Origin: Mycolicibacterium litorale
GTDB taxonomy: Bacteria; Actinomycetota; Actinomycetes; Mycobacteriales; Mycobacteriaceae
DNA: 64,000 nt
NCBI RefSeq assembly: GCF_014218295.1
Contig: NZ_AP023287.1
Location: forward strand, 1,550,001-1,614,000
Reading direction: 5' to 3'
Part shown: piece after piece, positions 42,559 to 50,773 of the stretch
Layout: every line of letters begins with the position of its first letter
Position numbering within the stretch: position 1 is the stretch's first letter
Translations under genes and position numbers: made by a program
Notes under the pieces: model-generated
Databases searched by the model: none
Told to the model about the DNA's origin: nothing
What the model saw: only the letters and a program-made list of their open reading frames with translations

Positions 42559-43718
42559 GGCTGCTTGTCGGCGACGCGGTACTTCTCCACCAGCCAATGG
42601 TTCAGATTGACCAGCACGTCCTCCGGCGGCGCGTAACGCCCGCGTGGCGCGAACCGCGACGCCATCCCGCGTTGGGTACCGTTCCAGGCCATCTCGTCTT
42701 CGCGCATGACCTCGGAGAGGTCGGCGACCTCCTGCTTCCATTCGGCTTCGAAATTCGGCAGCGCCAGGGTCGATTCGGGGTACATCCACGTCGCGGCGAA
42801 GCGCGAGGTGTTGGCGCCGCCGGGCAGCCAGTGGAAGTACTTCACCTTGTCAGGCATGGCGATGATGAGCAGGTTCGGCGCGATCGTGACGTACGCCAGC
42901 TTGGATCGCTGTTCGGCGGTGAGGTTGGGCAGGTACGGCTGGAGCACCCGCCCGGTCTTGGTGGGCGAAGCGCCCTCCTCCACGCTGATCAGCTCGTAAC
43001 CGACGATGCCGTTGGCGGTGTCGTTGAACGGCGCGTTGAAGTTGATCTGCTCGGCAGAGGTGGGATACATCGGCACCCAGGACTGCGAGTGCAGGAACTG
43101 GCAGTGGTAGCACTCGTCACCGAACAGCTTCCAGTTGAACTTGTACTCGTTGAATTCCTGCGGGGCAGCAGATTTCAGTGACGCGATGTCCCAGTTGCGC
43201 AGGTACTCCGACAGCCCGGCCAGGCGCTGGGAGATCGACGGGATCGTCTCGTCGAACGTGACGAAGATGAACCCTTCCCACACCTCGGAACGGACGGTGG
43301 GCAACTCGACGGTCGACTTGTCGAAGCACGGCGAGTTGTTCAGCTCCGGGGCGGACTGCAGCTTGCCGTCCAGCCCGTAGACCCAGGAGTGGTAGGGGCA
43401 CTGGAACCGTCGCTTGTTACCGCTGCCTTCGACGAGGATCATCGCGCGGTGCTGGCAGACGTTGGCCAGCACGCGGATCTGGTCGTCGCGGCCACGCACC
43501 GCGATGAGCGGGTCGTCACCGACGGTGACGGTGAAGAAGTCGCCGGGGCGGGTGATGTCGGTGGCACGGCCGATGCAGATCCACTCGTGGTTCCACACCG
43601 CCTCGAACTCGAAGCGGTAGAACTCCTCGGAGGTGTAAGTGTCGGGCGGCAGTGACACCGCCAGTGAGGTGTCCTGGTCGCTGCTGTCGAATTCCGCGAT
43701 CGGAATGGGGCTTTTCAT
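42555..43718 (-). CDS. Rieske non-heme iron oxygenase, alpha subunit
   Basis: A 387-residue terminal oxygenase. The Rieske centre is Cys88-x-His90 (NVCQHRA) and Cys107-x2-His110 (QCPYHSW). The mononuclear iron site shows His205 and His210 in GDECYHCQFLHSQSW, with Asp201/Glu202 bridging. No beta subunit is nearby, so it is probably a homo-oligomer, as with VanA or dicamba/carnitine-type demethylases. Acts with the adjacent reductase on an unknown substrate by hydroxylation or O/N-dealkylation. Confidence 0.92.
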   Translation of the reverse strand: MKSPIPIAEFDSSDQDTSLAVSLPPDTYTSEEFYRFEFEAVWNHEWICIGRATDITRPGDFFTVTVGDDPLIAVRGRDDQIRVLANVCQHRAMILVEGSGNKRRFQCPYHSWVYGLDGKLQSAPELNNSPCFDKSTVELPTVRSEVWEGFIFVTFDETIPSISQRLAGLSEYLRNWDIASLKSAAPQEFNEYKFNWKLFGDECYHCQFLHSQSWVPMYPTSAEQINFNAPFNDTANGIVGYELISVEEGASPTKTGRVLQPYLPNLTAEQRSKLAYVTIAPNLLIIAMPDKVKYFHWLPGGANTSRFAATWMYPESTLALPNFEAEWKQEVADLSEVMREDEMAWNGTQRGMASRFAPRGRYAPPEDVLVNLNHWLVEKYRVADKQP

Positions 43719-43752
43719 CGTCGTCTCCGGATTGGCAGGGGTTGGGGCGGGG

Positions 43753-44277
43753 TCAGGACAAGACAGCGATCAGCGCGCGCATCCACGCGCCGAGGTCGCG
43801 GGGGAGTTGAGCGGTCACGAGGTTGCGGTCCACCACGACGGATTCGTCCACCCAGTCGGCACCGGCGTTGCGCAGGTCGTCGCGGATTGCCGAAACACTG
43901 GTCAGCCGGCGGCCTTTCAGAATGCCGGCCGACACGCCCACCCATGCGCCATGGCAGACGAACGCCACGGGTTTGCCGTCGGCGTCGACCTTGCCGACCA
44001 GGTCGAGCACCGCGGCTGACCGGCGCAGCAGATCGGGGGCGAATCCACCCGGCACGACGAGCGCGTCGACTTCGGCCGGGTCCACGTCGGCGACGTCGAC
44101 GTCGACGGGGTAGGGGCCGTACCCCGACTTGCCGCGCACCGGTGCGGTCCCCACGCCCGCGACCGTGACCGAATAACCCTCTTCCCGTAGCCGCAGCACG
44201 GGATAGATGAGCTCGGATTCTTCGAAGAAATCCGCGGCGAGGACGACGACACGTGTGCGTTCGGGATGTGAGGACAC
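43753..44277 (-). CDS. DJ-1/PfpI-family protein
   Basis: A 174-residue DJ-1/PfpI protein. The nucleophile is Cys108 in AFVCHGAWVG, with Glu19 or Glu20 in AADFFEESEL and PVRGKSGYGPYPVDVDVADV. The family includes glyoxalase III, isonitrile hydratases and amide or ester hydrolases. First gene of the Rieske operon; a perfect palindrome lies 56 bases upstream. In this context hydrolysis or hydration of the substrate is likely, but not shown. Confidence 0.87.
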   Translation of the reverse strand: MSSHPERTRVVVLAADFFEESELIYPVLRLREEGYSVTVAGVGTAPVRGKSGYGPYPVDVDVADVDPAEVDALVVPGGFAPDLLRRSAAVLDLVGKVDADGKPVAFVCHGAWVGVSAGILKGRRLTSVSAIRDDLRNAGADWVDESVVVDRNLVTAQLPRDLGAWMRALIAVLS

Positions 44278-44332
44278 AGAGACTCCGGTGTGATGCAGCC
44301 GGGCGATGCCCGCTGTTCCGTCATGGACGACA

Positions 44333-44359
44333 CAAGTGTTCTGTACTACAGAACACTTG
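44333..44359. promoter_or_regulatory. Perfect 27-bp palindrome upstream of Rieske operon
   Basis: Left arm CAAGTGTTCTGTA, one central C, right arm TACAGAACACTTG: 13-base arms with no mismatch. It lies between the XRE-cupin regulator gene and the DJ-1 gene. Weaker copies occur at 45105, 46459 and 46614. Probable operator of the XRE regulator encoded next to it. Confidence 0.72.
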
Positions 44360-44415
44360 TCAAGACATGGATCGTGGCCGAAGCCAAGAGCCGGCGGAGT
44401 TCGGCGAAAGTGGTG

Positions 44416-45054
44416 CTAGCGGGTGGCGTTCGATATCCAGGCGGCGCGGGCGATTCCGGGGCCCTCGTTCCAAAAACGATGCGGCCGTGAGGAATCGAAG
44501 GCGATCGAATCGCCGACGCCCAGGACGTAGGTGTCGAACTCGACTTGAACGTGGAGTCGCCCCTCGAGGATCAGACCGAATTCCGAGCCGTCGTGGCGGA
44601 TGAACGCTTCGTTGTTCGGCGACCTCGGCGCTGGTTCGTAGACGATCTCTCGGAAGTCGATCGGCGTGTCGGTGGACGGCGTGAGTAACTCCCAGCGCAC
44701 ACCCGGGCTGGCTTCGATGACCTGCCGCTCACTGGATCTGACCACGTAGCGACCCTCGCCGGGCGTGCGTGGGACATCCGGATCACCGCCCTTGTGAGCC
44801 GATCCATCGGCGCGATCGCTGTCGCTGAACAATGAGTCGAGCGATACGTCGAGCTCAGAGGTGATCGCGTACAGCAGGCTGATCGACGGTGCGACGATGT
44901 CGCGTTCAACCTGCGACAGGTGGCCCGGGGACACGTCCAATCGGCGGGAGAGCTCCCGAAGCGACATCTGACGCGCTTCACGGGCTTCACGCAGACGTGC
45001 TCCCCACGGGGGCGTCAGGGCGGTCTCCGTAACGGGTACCTGCGAGTCGGCCAC
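44416..45054 (-). CDS. XRE-family regulator with cupin domain
   Basis: A 212-residue protein with an N-terminal XRE helix-turn-helix (RLREAREARQMSLRELSRRL, DVSPGHLSQVERDIVAPSIS) and a C-terminal cupin (FIRHDGSEFGLILEGRLHVQ, GDSIAFDSSRPHRFWN). Such regulators (PuuR/SutR type) sense small catabolic substrates. It sits between the Rieske operon and the amidase on the same strand, and palindromic sites occur before the Rieske operon, itself, the amidase and the MHS transporter, so it likely governs all four. Confidence 0.9.
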   Translation of the reverse strand: MADSQVPVTETALTPPWGARLREAREARQMSLRELSRRLDVSPGHLSQVERDIVAPSISLLYAITSELDVSLDSLFSDSDRADGSAHKGGDPDVPRTPGEGRYVVRSSERQVIEASPGVRWELLTPSTDTPIDFREIVYEPAPRSPNNEAFIRHDGSEFGLILEGRLHVQVEFDTYVLGVGDSIAFDSSRPHRFWNEGPGIARAAWISNATR

Positions 45055-45104
45055 GAAACGAGTGTAGGTGACCGCCGTTCACTCTCGGTTCGCTACGCGC
45101 GGGC

Positions 45105-45124
45105 TGTTCTCTGCAAGTGAACGC
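45105..45124. promoter_or_regulatory. Degenerate XRE operator copy before regulator gene
   Basis: TGTTCTCTGCAAGTGAACGC matches 14 of 20 central bases of the 27-bp palindrome. It lies 50 bases upstream of the XRE gene and would suit autoregulation. Weak on its own. Confidence 0.35.
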
Positions 45125-45139
45125 GCTGGGGATGGACAC

Positions 45140-46417
45140 TCATGTCCGCCGGCACAGAGTGTCGGCGAGCCGCAGGAGCGCACGCCCGTCGTCGGCACCG
45201 ACGAGCTGGAGTCCCAACGGCAGACCGGCGCAGAAGCCGACGGGGAAGGTGGCGGCCGCAAGGCCCAGTGCCTGCCACGGTCGGCTCATGACCGGATCGC
45301 CGGTCGCCGAAAGCCCCTCCGGCGCTGCGCCCTGAGCGGCGGGCGCCAGGATTGCGGCATTCGTGGACCTCAGTCGGTCGAGGAACTCGCGTCGGACGGT
45401 CTGCACGTAGGCGGACGCCCGCTCGTAGTCCACGCGGTCCAGTGCGGCGCCGTCGTCGAGCAGTTGCCGCAACGTGGGACTCAGCTCACCCCTGGGCATC
45501 GTGGCGGCCCGGCTCTGACGTGCGGCCTCGTACGCCATGATGCGGCGGTGGGCGTCGACCAGAGCCAGCGCCTGGGCGTCGAGGTCGATATCCGCAACGG
45601 CCAGTCCGAGTTCACGGGCGTGGTCGCCGATGCGGTCGACGGCCGCGAGCATGTGCGTGTGCACGCCGAACGACGGCCCCGGACGCCACACCAGCACCTC
45701 CGAAACCGGCACAGCTCCGCCGTTCGGCAGAACCGCGTCGAGTACCGCCGCCAACCCGAGCGCATCGCTGCCCAGCAGGCCGGGGGAATCGAGGGACTCG
45801 GCGAGGCCGGCGATGCCGTCGGTCGCCACGAGTCCGCGGGGCAGCACGATCGCGTGAACGCCGCAGTATGCGGCGGGCCGCGTCACCGACGCCGCCGTCT
45901 GCGTCCCGATCGCCAGGGGCGCCATACCGGCGGCGACCGCGGCCGCCGAGCCGGAGCTCGACCCGCCGGGCGTGTGTCCGAGGCGGTGCGGGTTGGCCGT
46001 GGGACCCGGGGAGAAGTACGCGAACTCCGTAGTCACGGTCTTCCCGAGGATGACGGCTCCGGCGTCGCGCAACATTTGCACCACGGTTGCGTCCGACGAG
46101 ACCACCTCGGTCGAGGTGGCGGCCGAGCCGCAGCGCGTCGGGAAGCCACGCACGTCGACGATGTCCTTGACCCCGACCGGCAGGCCGTGCAGTGGGCCGC
46201 GCCGCTCGGCGGGGAGCGCATCCAGCAGCCGCGCCTGTGCGCGGGCGCCGTCCTCGTCGACGGCCACCCATGCATGCACCTCGCCGTCGACGGCGCCGAT
46301 CCGCGCGATCGCCGCGTCGACGCAATGGGTGGCTGTGCGAACACCGCCGGCCAGTGCCGTGAGCGTCGGCGACAGGACGATGTCCGCCGAAGCGTGGCTG
46401 TGGGTCGAAGCCTGCAC
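45140..46417 (-). CDS. Amidase-signature family hydrolase
   Basis: A 425-residue amidase started at the GTG preceded by GGGGGAG (an in-frame GTG at 46468 lies inside an operator-like site). Lys in PVGVKDIVDVRGFP, the cis-Ser in GGSSSGSAAAV and the nucleophile Ser in TQTAASVTRPA form the catalytic triad. It belongs to the same probable regulon as the Rieske operon, so it may free the amide substrate or cut a pathway intermediate. Same strand and 85 bases upstream of the XRE gene. Confidence 0.88.
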   Translation of the reverse strand: MQASTHSHASADIVLSPTLTALAGGVRTATHCVDAAIARIGAVDGEVHAWVAVDEDGARAQARLLDALPAERRGPLHGLPVGVKDIVDVRGFPTRCGSAATSTEVVSSDATVVQMLRDAGAVILGKTVTTEFAYFSPGPTANPHRLGHTPGGSSSGSAAAVAAGMAPLAIGTQTAASVTRPAAYCGVHAIVLPRGLVATDGIAGLAESLDSPGLLGSDALGLAAVLDAVLPNGGAVPVSEVLVWRPGPSFGVHTHMLAAVDRIGDHARELGLAVADIDLDAQALALVDAHRRIMAYEAARQSRAATMPRGELSPTLRQLLDDGAALDRVDYERASAYVQTVRREFLDRLRSTNAAILAPAAQGAAPEGLSATGDPVMSRPWQALGLAAATFPVGFCAGLPLGLQLVGADDGRALLRLADTLCRRT

Positions 46418-46458
46418 GTGCTCCCCCGATGGTCGTGCAGCGGCCGGTCGGCCGCTCC

Positions 46459-46478
46459 TGTTCTGCACAGCAAAACAC
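46459..46478. promoter_or_regulatory. XRE operator copy before amidase
   Basis: TGTTCTGCACAGCAAAACAC matches 16 of 20 central bases of the 27-bp palindrome at 44333. It lies 42 bases upstream of the preferred amidase start. Confidence 0.48.
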
Positions 46479-46613
46479 CTTGTGGCCTGTCCGTCAAAGG
46501 CGCACGGCAGCGCTCCTAACCGGCTTGCCTGTCTCGCTTGCGGATCCCGACTTTGTGACCGCCACGTAAAAAGTCGCAGCCGCTATTGACGGCGTGCGTT
46601 CGCTAGTTGTAAA

Positions 46614-46640
46614 CATGTGTGCGCTGTCACAGAACGCTTG
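46614..46640. promoter_or_regulatory. XRE operator copy before MHS transporter
   Basis: The right half CACAGAACGCTTG matches 11 of 13 bases of the palindrome arm, and the left half matches 8 of 14. It follows a possible promoter (TTGACG 46586-46591 and TAAACA 46610-46615, 18 bases apart) and lies 95 bases before the transporter start. Confidence 0.42.
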
Positions 46641-46734
46641 GTAGTCGTTCAGCGCTCACGCCCTTCCCCCGGGTCACCAGTGGCTACCGCAGCTGGGTGT
46701 CCGTTCCGGGGCCATGTTCAATGAAAGAAGCACC

Positions 46735-48195
46735 ATGACCGCAGACGCGTTGAAGCCACCCCAGTCGCCGATATGTCCGGAGACCGGGCTGCCGCTGCTG
46801 GCCAACGGAAAGATCGACAACCGGCGCAACCAGCATGGGGATCACGGGGACTCCGTGTCGGGGGAGACGAGGCGGAAGGTCGTGCTGGCCGCCTTGGCCG
46901 GCAATTTCGTCGAGTGGTACGAATTCGCCGCCTACGGTGTCGTGGCGGCGTTCGTCGCTCATGAGTTCTTCTCTCCCGATGATCCGATCGCCGCGTTGTT
47001 GGGGGTGTACGCAGTCTTCGGCCTCGCATTTGTCGCTCGCCCGATCGGCGGCATCATCATCTCCCGCTTCGGCGACACTCTCGGCCGCAAGGCGGTCATG
47101 TCCTTCTGCATCGTCGCAATGTCGTTGACCACCTTCGGTATCGGCGTACTGCCCAGCTATGCCGCGATCGGCATCGCCGCTCCACTGTTGCTGTTGCTCC
47201 TGCGGCTGTTGCAGGGCGCGGCGGCAGGCGGTGAATGGTCCTCGGCGGTCTCCTTCGTCTTCGAGCACTCACCGTCGACGCGGCGCGCGCGGTGGATCTC
47301 CTACCTCGCCGCCTCCACCTATCCCGGCTTGCTCGGCGGTGTCGGACTGGGCGCGATCCTGGCGTTGGCGCTCGGCCAAGAGGCGTTCGAGTCGTGGGGT
47401 TGGCGAATCCTGTTCCTGGTGGCGCTGCCGCTGGGCGCCGTGGGCCTGTTCATCCGTCGCCGTGTCGACGAGTCGCCCGCCTTCCTTGCCGTCCGGGCGG
47501 AATCCGAGCAGCTGTCGAAGAAGGCGTCTCCGCTGAAGGAGGCATTCGGGCAGTACCACCGCCCAATGCTGGCGCTGTTCGTCATCACCATCACCTATAT
47601 CACCGGCGTGTACACGAATTCCGCTCTCTACGTGACCTTCCTCATCAAGAACGACTACACCGCGAGCCAGGCGCTCAACTCCAATCTGATCGGCTTGGCG
47701 CTGATGACCGGCGGTGTCCTGGTCTTCGGTCCGATTTCCGACCACATCGGGCGTAAGCCGACACTGATCATCGGTCACGTGCTGCTCGCGGTGTCGATCT
47801 TCCCGATGTTCTGGCTGCCGACGCACTTCGGCACCATGTGGGCTGCCATGCTGGGTTGCGGGCTGTTCTCCCTCGCCATCGCTTTCATCGGTGCGCCGGT
47901 GCTGACCTCGCTGCCGGAGTTGTTCCCGGCGCACGTGCGCGCGACCGCGGGAGCGCTGCCCTATAACTTGGCGACGATCCTGGCCGGGTTCGCTCCGTAC
48001 ATCGCGATCTGGCTCAACGACCGACTCCACACTCCGATGGCCTACCCCTGCTATGTCGCCGGACTGGCTGTCATCGGAATCGTCGGAACGCTCGTGCTGT
48101 ACCGCGACCCGAGTCGGTACTCACGGCAGGAACTCGGGCGCCTGAGGGCTGAGCTCCGGACCCGGGACCAACGAGGCGTGGCGACCGAAGGCTGA
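46735..48195 (+). CDS. MHS-family MFS metabolite:H+ symporter
   Basis: A 486-residue transporter started at the ATG after GAAAGAAG; an ATG seven codons earlier is possible. The long polar N-terminus contains CPETGLPLLANG. NFVEWYEFAAYGVVAAFVAH, SRFGDTLGRKAVMS and LLQGAAAGGEWSSAVSFVFE are MHS signatures. It is divergent from the amidase, with XRE operator-like sites between, so it probably imports the substrate of the Rieske pathway, most likely a carboxylate or betaine-like molecule. Confidence 0.88.
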   Translation: MTADALKPPQSPICPETGLPLLANGKIDNRRNQHGDHGDSVSGETRRKVVLAALAGNFVEWYEFAAYGVVAAFVAHEFFSPDDPIAALLGVYAVFGLAFVARPIGGIIISRFGDTLGRKAVMSFCIVAMSLTTFGIGVLPSYAAIGIAAPLLLLLLRLLQGAAAGGEWSSAVSFVFEHSPSTRRARWISYLAASTYPGLLGGVGLGAILALALGQEAFESWGWRILFLVALPLGAVGLFIRRRVDESPAFLAVRAESEQLSKKASPLKEAFGQYHRPMLALFVITITYITGVYTNSALYVTFLIKNDYTASQALNSNLIGLALMTGGVLVFGPISDHIGRKPTLIIGHVLLAVSIFPMFWLPTHFGTMWAAMLGCGLFSLAIAFIGAPVLTSLPELFPAHVRATAGALPYNLATILAGFAPYIAIWLNDRLHTPMAYPCYVAGLAVIGIVGTLVLYRDPSRYSRQELGRLRAELRTRDQRGVATEG

Positions 48196-48209
48196 GGTTG
48201 TCCGATGCG

Positions 48210-48229
48210 GTGCGCGCCGAGGCGCGCAC
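48210..48229. terminator. GC hairpin between convergent genes
   Basis: GTGCGCGCC-GA-GGCGCGCAC is a perfect 9-base inverted repeat in the 49-base gap between the MHS transporter and the convergent GntR gene. It could serve as a bidirectional terminator without a U-run. Confidence 0.55.
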
Positions 48230-48244
48230 GGCCGATCCTTAAGG

Positions 48245-48907
48245 TCAGGGCCCGACCAGTACCGCGGCCGCGCCGGCCATGTGCTCGCGCACCGTGGCCG
48301 CCGCGGTGTCCCCGTCGCCCGCCTCGATCGCGTCGACGATCGCCAGGTGCCGGCGGGCGTCCATGTTCTTGAGCGCGCGGTCCACGCCGGCGAACATGAT
48401 CGACATCCGGATGCTGCCCTCCAGCGACGACCACGAGTGCAGCAGCGTCTCATTGCCCGACAGGTGGCACAGGGTCCGGTGGAACCGCAGGTCGGCCTCG
48501 ATGCGGTCCTCCAGATTGGATGCGGCCCAACGGTCCATCTCTTCGACCGCGTGCCGCAGCGCGGCGACCGCCTCGGTTCGGTCCTCCCGCGAGGCCAGCG
48601 TCCTGGCGGCCACCGCCTCCAGCGCGGCGCGGACCTCGAAGATGTCCTTGATCTCCTTGGCGTCGAGGTGACGCACCGACAATCGACCACGCGCGCCGGC
48701 CGAGATGAGGCCCTCCTGCTGGAGCTGTCGCATCGCCTCGCGCAGCGTGCCGCGACTGATCTGCAGCGCCTCCGACAGGTCCGTCTCGACCAGGTGGGTG
48801 CCGGGTGTCAACTGTCCGGTGGTGATGGCTCGCCGCAGCGCGGTCAGCGCCTGCTCCCGCAGGCTGGTCTTCTCCAACCGCAGCAACGACGTCCCATCGA
48901 CGGACAT
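48245..48907 (-). CDS. GntR-family (FCD) regulator
   Basis: A 220-residue GntR/FadR-type regulator started at the ATG after GGGGGCACC. TSLREQALTALRRAITTGQL and the recognition region LSEALQISRGTLREAMRQLQ lead to an FCD ligand domain with metal-binding residues (EADLRFHRTLCHLSGN and AIVDAIEAGD). It is last on the strand of the transketolase operon, with its own operator-like site upstream. Likely controls the split-transketolase cluster through the TGTTGACAGT-type sites. Confidence 0.9.
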   Translation of the reverse strand: MSVDGTSLLRLEKTSLREQALTALRRAITTGQLTPGTHLVETDLSEALQISRGTLREAMRQLQQEGLISAGARGRLSVRHLDAKEIKDIFEVRAALEAVAARTLASREDRTEAVAALRHAVEEMDRWAASNLEDRIEADLRFHRTLCHLSGNETLLHSWSSLEGSIRMSIMFAGVDRALKNMDARRHLAIVDAIEAGDGDTAAATVREHMAGAAAVLVGP

Positions 48908-48922
48908 GAGGTGCCCCCTGAC

Positions 48923-48944
48923 TGTCAACATTCAGCTGTCGACA
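48923..48944. promoter_or_regulatory. GntR operator-like site before gntR gene
   Basis: TGTCAACA (48923-48930) is followed by the palindrome TGTCGACA (48937-48944). The same elements recur in the transketolase-operon promoter at 52166-52271. Suggests autoregulation. Confidence 0.45.
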
Positions 48945-48950
48945 CCGATG

Positions 48951-49940
48951 CTACAGCCGGGCGCGCACGGTGGCGACGATCTGCGCGGTCGACAGGCCGT
49001 ACCGGTCGTGCAGCGTCGGCAGCGCGCCGGCCGCCAGGAACTCGTCGGGCAGGGCGACCGGGGTGACCTGTTTGGTGATTCCCCGCCGCACCGCGGCCGA
49101 CGCCACCGTCTCGAAGAGCCCACCGACGACGGTGTGGTTCTCGCACGTCAGCACCAGGCGGTCCGTGTCGACCTGCGCCAGAACGGTTTCGGTGTCGAAC
49201 GGTTTGATCGTCGGGGTGTGGACGACGGCGACGTCGACGTGGTCGCCGGCCAACCGTTCCGCCGCCTGCAGCGCCCGCATCGTCATCAGCCCCGACGAGA
49301 TCAGCACCACGTCGGCGCCATCGCGAAGCACCTTGGCCTTACCGAGTTCGAAGCGGTAGTCGTACTCGTCGAGCACCGTCGGCACGTTCCCGCGCAGCAG
49401 GCGCAGATAGGTCGGGCCGGGATGGTCGGCCAGCTGCGGGACGGCCTGTTCGATGTCGACTGAATCGCACGGATCGACGATCGTCAGGTTCGGCATGCCC
49501 CGGAAGATGGCGATGTCCTCGGTCGCCTGATGCGAGGGACCGTATCCGGTGGTGAGGCCGGGCAATCCGCCGACGACGTTGACGTTGAGGTTCGGCTCGG
49601 CGATGTCGAGGCAGATGAAGTCGTAGGCCCGGCGAGCGGCGAACACCGAGTAGGTGGACGCGAACGGCACGAGGCCGGTCTCGGCCATTCCGGCGGCCGC
49701 CCCGAACAACAGCTGCTCGGCCATGCCCATCTGGAAGAACCGCTGCGGGAACTCCTTGGCGAAGATGTGCATGTCGGTGTATTTGCCGAGATCCGCGGTC
49801 AGGCCGACGATGCGGTCGTTGGCCCGGGCGGCGCGGACCAGCGCATGACCGAACGGGGCCGGGGCGGTCTTCTGACCCGGGTCGGCGAACGAGGCGATCA
49901 TCGCCGACGTCTTGAGTTTTTGTGGCGCAATGGAAGTCAT
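48951..49940 (-). CDS. Transketolase-like C-terminal subunit
   Basis: A 329-residue protein covering the pyrimidine-binding and C-terminal domains of transketolase. ALVRAARANDRIVGLTADLG, FFQMGMAEQLLFGAAAGMAE (catalytic Glu region), TTGYGPSHQATEDIAIFRG and VVLISSGLMTMRALQAAERL are typical. It works with the N-terminal subunit encoded just upstream (ATGA overlap). Split transketolases usually act in dedicated sugar or sulfosugar pathways rather than the pentose cycle. Confidence 0.9.
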   Translation of the reverse strand: MTSIAPQKLKTSAMIASFADPGQKTAPAPFGHALVRAARANDRIVGLTADLGKYTDMHIFAKEFPQRFFQMGMAEQLLFGAAAGMAETGLVPFASTYSVFAARRAYDFICLDIAEPNLNVNVVGGLPGLTTGYGPSHQATEDIAIFRGMPNLTIVDPCDSVDIEQAVPQLADHPGPTYLRLLRGNVPTVLDEYDYRFELGKAKVLRDGADVVLISSGLMTMRALQAAERLAGDHVDVAVVHTPTIKPFDTETVLAQVDTDRLVLTCENHTVVGGLFETVASAAVRRGITKQVTPVALPDEFLAAGALPTLHDRYGLSTAQIVATVRARL

Positions 49941-50773
49941 GCGGGTACTCCTTGAAAGCCTTCGGTGAGCTGATCGCGGCAGATCTGCCACTCGTCAGCG
50001 TCGATGCGCATGAAGTGCGCCTTCTCCCTGTTCTCCAGTAGCGGCACACCGCGGCCGATCCTGGTGTCGCACAGGATGACCGACGGACGATCGCCTTCGG
50101 CCGCCGCGATGCGGTCGAAGGCCCCGAGCAGCGCCTCGACGTCGTTGCCGTCGACGCGCTGGACGTGCCATCCGCACGCCGCCCACTTGTCGACGACCGG
50201 TTCGGTGCGGAGCACCCCGGCGGTGGGTCCGTCGGCCTGCAGCGCGTTGATGTCGACCATTGCGATCAGGTTGCCCAGCCGGTGGTGGGAGGCGCCCATC
50301 GCGGCCTCCCACGTCGATCCCTCGTCGAGCTCACCGTCGGACAGGAAGTTGATCACCCGGGCGGTCGACCCCTGGTGGCGAAGACCCAGTGCCATGCCCA
50401 CCGCGACGGTGAGGCCGTGGCCCAGCGAACCGCCGGAGATCTCCATTCCCGGTGTGTAGCTGGCCATCCCGGACATCGGCAGCCGGGAATCGTCGGATCC
50501 GTAGCTCTCCAGCTCGTCGACCTCGATGATGCCGGCCTCCGCCAGTGCCGCGTACAGCCCGATGGCGTAGTGCCCGGTCGACAGCAGGAACCGGTCCCGT
50601 CCCTCCCAGTGCGGGTCATCGGCGCGGTAGTTGAGCTGATCGACGTAGACGGTGGCGAGCATGTCCGCGGCTCCCAGGGCCTGTCCGACATACCCCTGCC
50701 CCTGGGCCTCGCCCATGTTGAGAGCGTGGTGACGCATCCGGTAGGCAGCGTCGACCACTCGCTGGGCCCGCAT
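49937..50773 (-). CDS. Transketolase-like N-terminal subunit (TPP-binding)
   Basis: A 278-residue protein, started at the ATG that overlaps the MFS stop by one base (TGATG). Thiamine diphosphate-binding features are HALNMGEAQGQGYVGQALGA, STGHYAIGLYAALAE, GGSLGHGLTVAVGMALGLRH and SDGELDEGSTWEAAMGASHH with a following DINALQADG. It transfers two-carbon units with the C-terminal subunit. The open frame continues far upstream inside the MFS gene but that part is not coding. Confidence 0.9.
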   Translation of the reverse strand: MRAQRVVDAAYRMRHHALNMGEAQGQGYVGQALGAADMLATVYVDQLNYRADDPHWEGRDRFLLSTGHYAIGLYAALAEAGIIEVDELESYGSDDSRLPMSGMASYTPGMEISGGSLGHGLTVAVGMALGLRHQGSTARVINFLSDGELDEGSTWEAAMGASHHRLGNLIAMVDINALQADGPTAGVLRTEPVVDKWAACGWHVQRVDGNDVEALLGAFDRIAAAEGDRPSVILCDTRIGRGVPLLENREKAHFMRIDADEWQICRDQLTEGFQGVPA

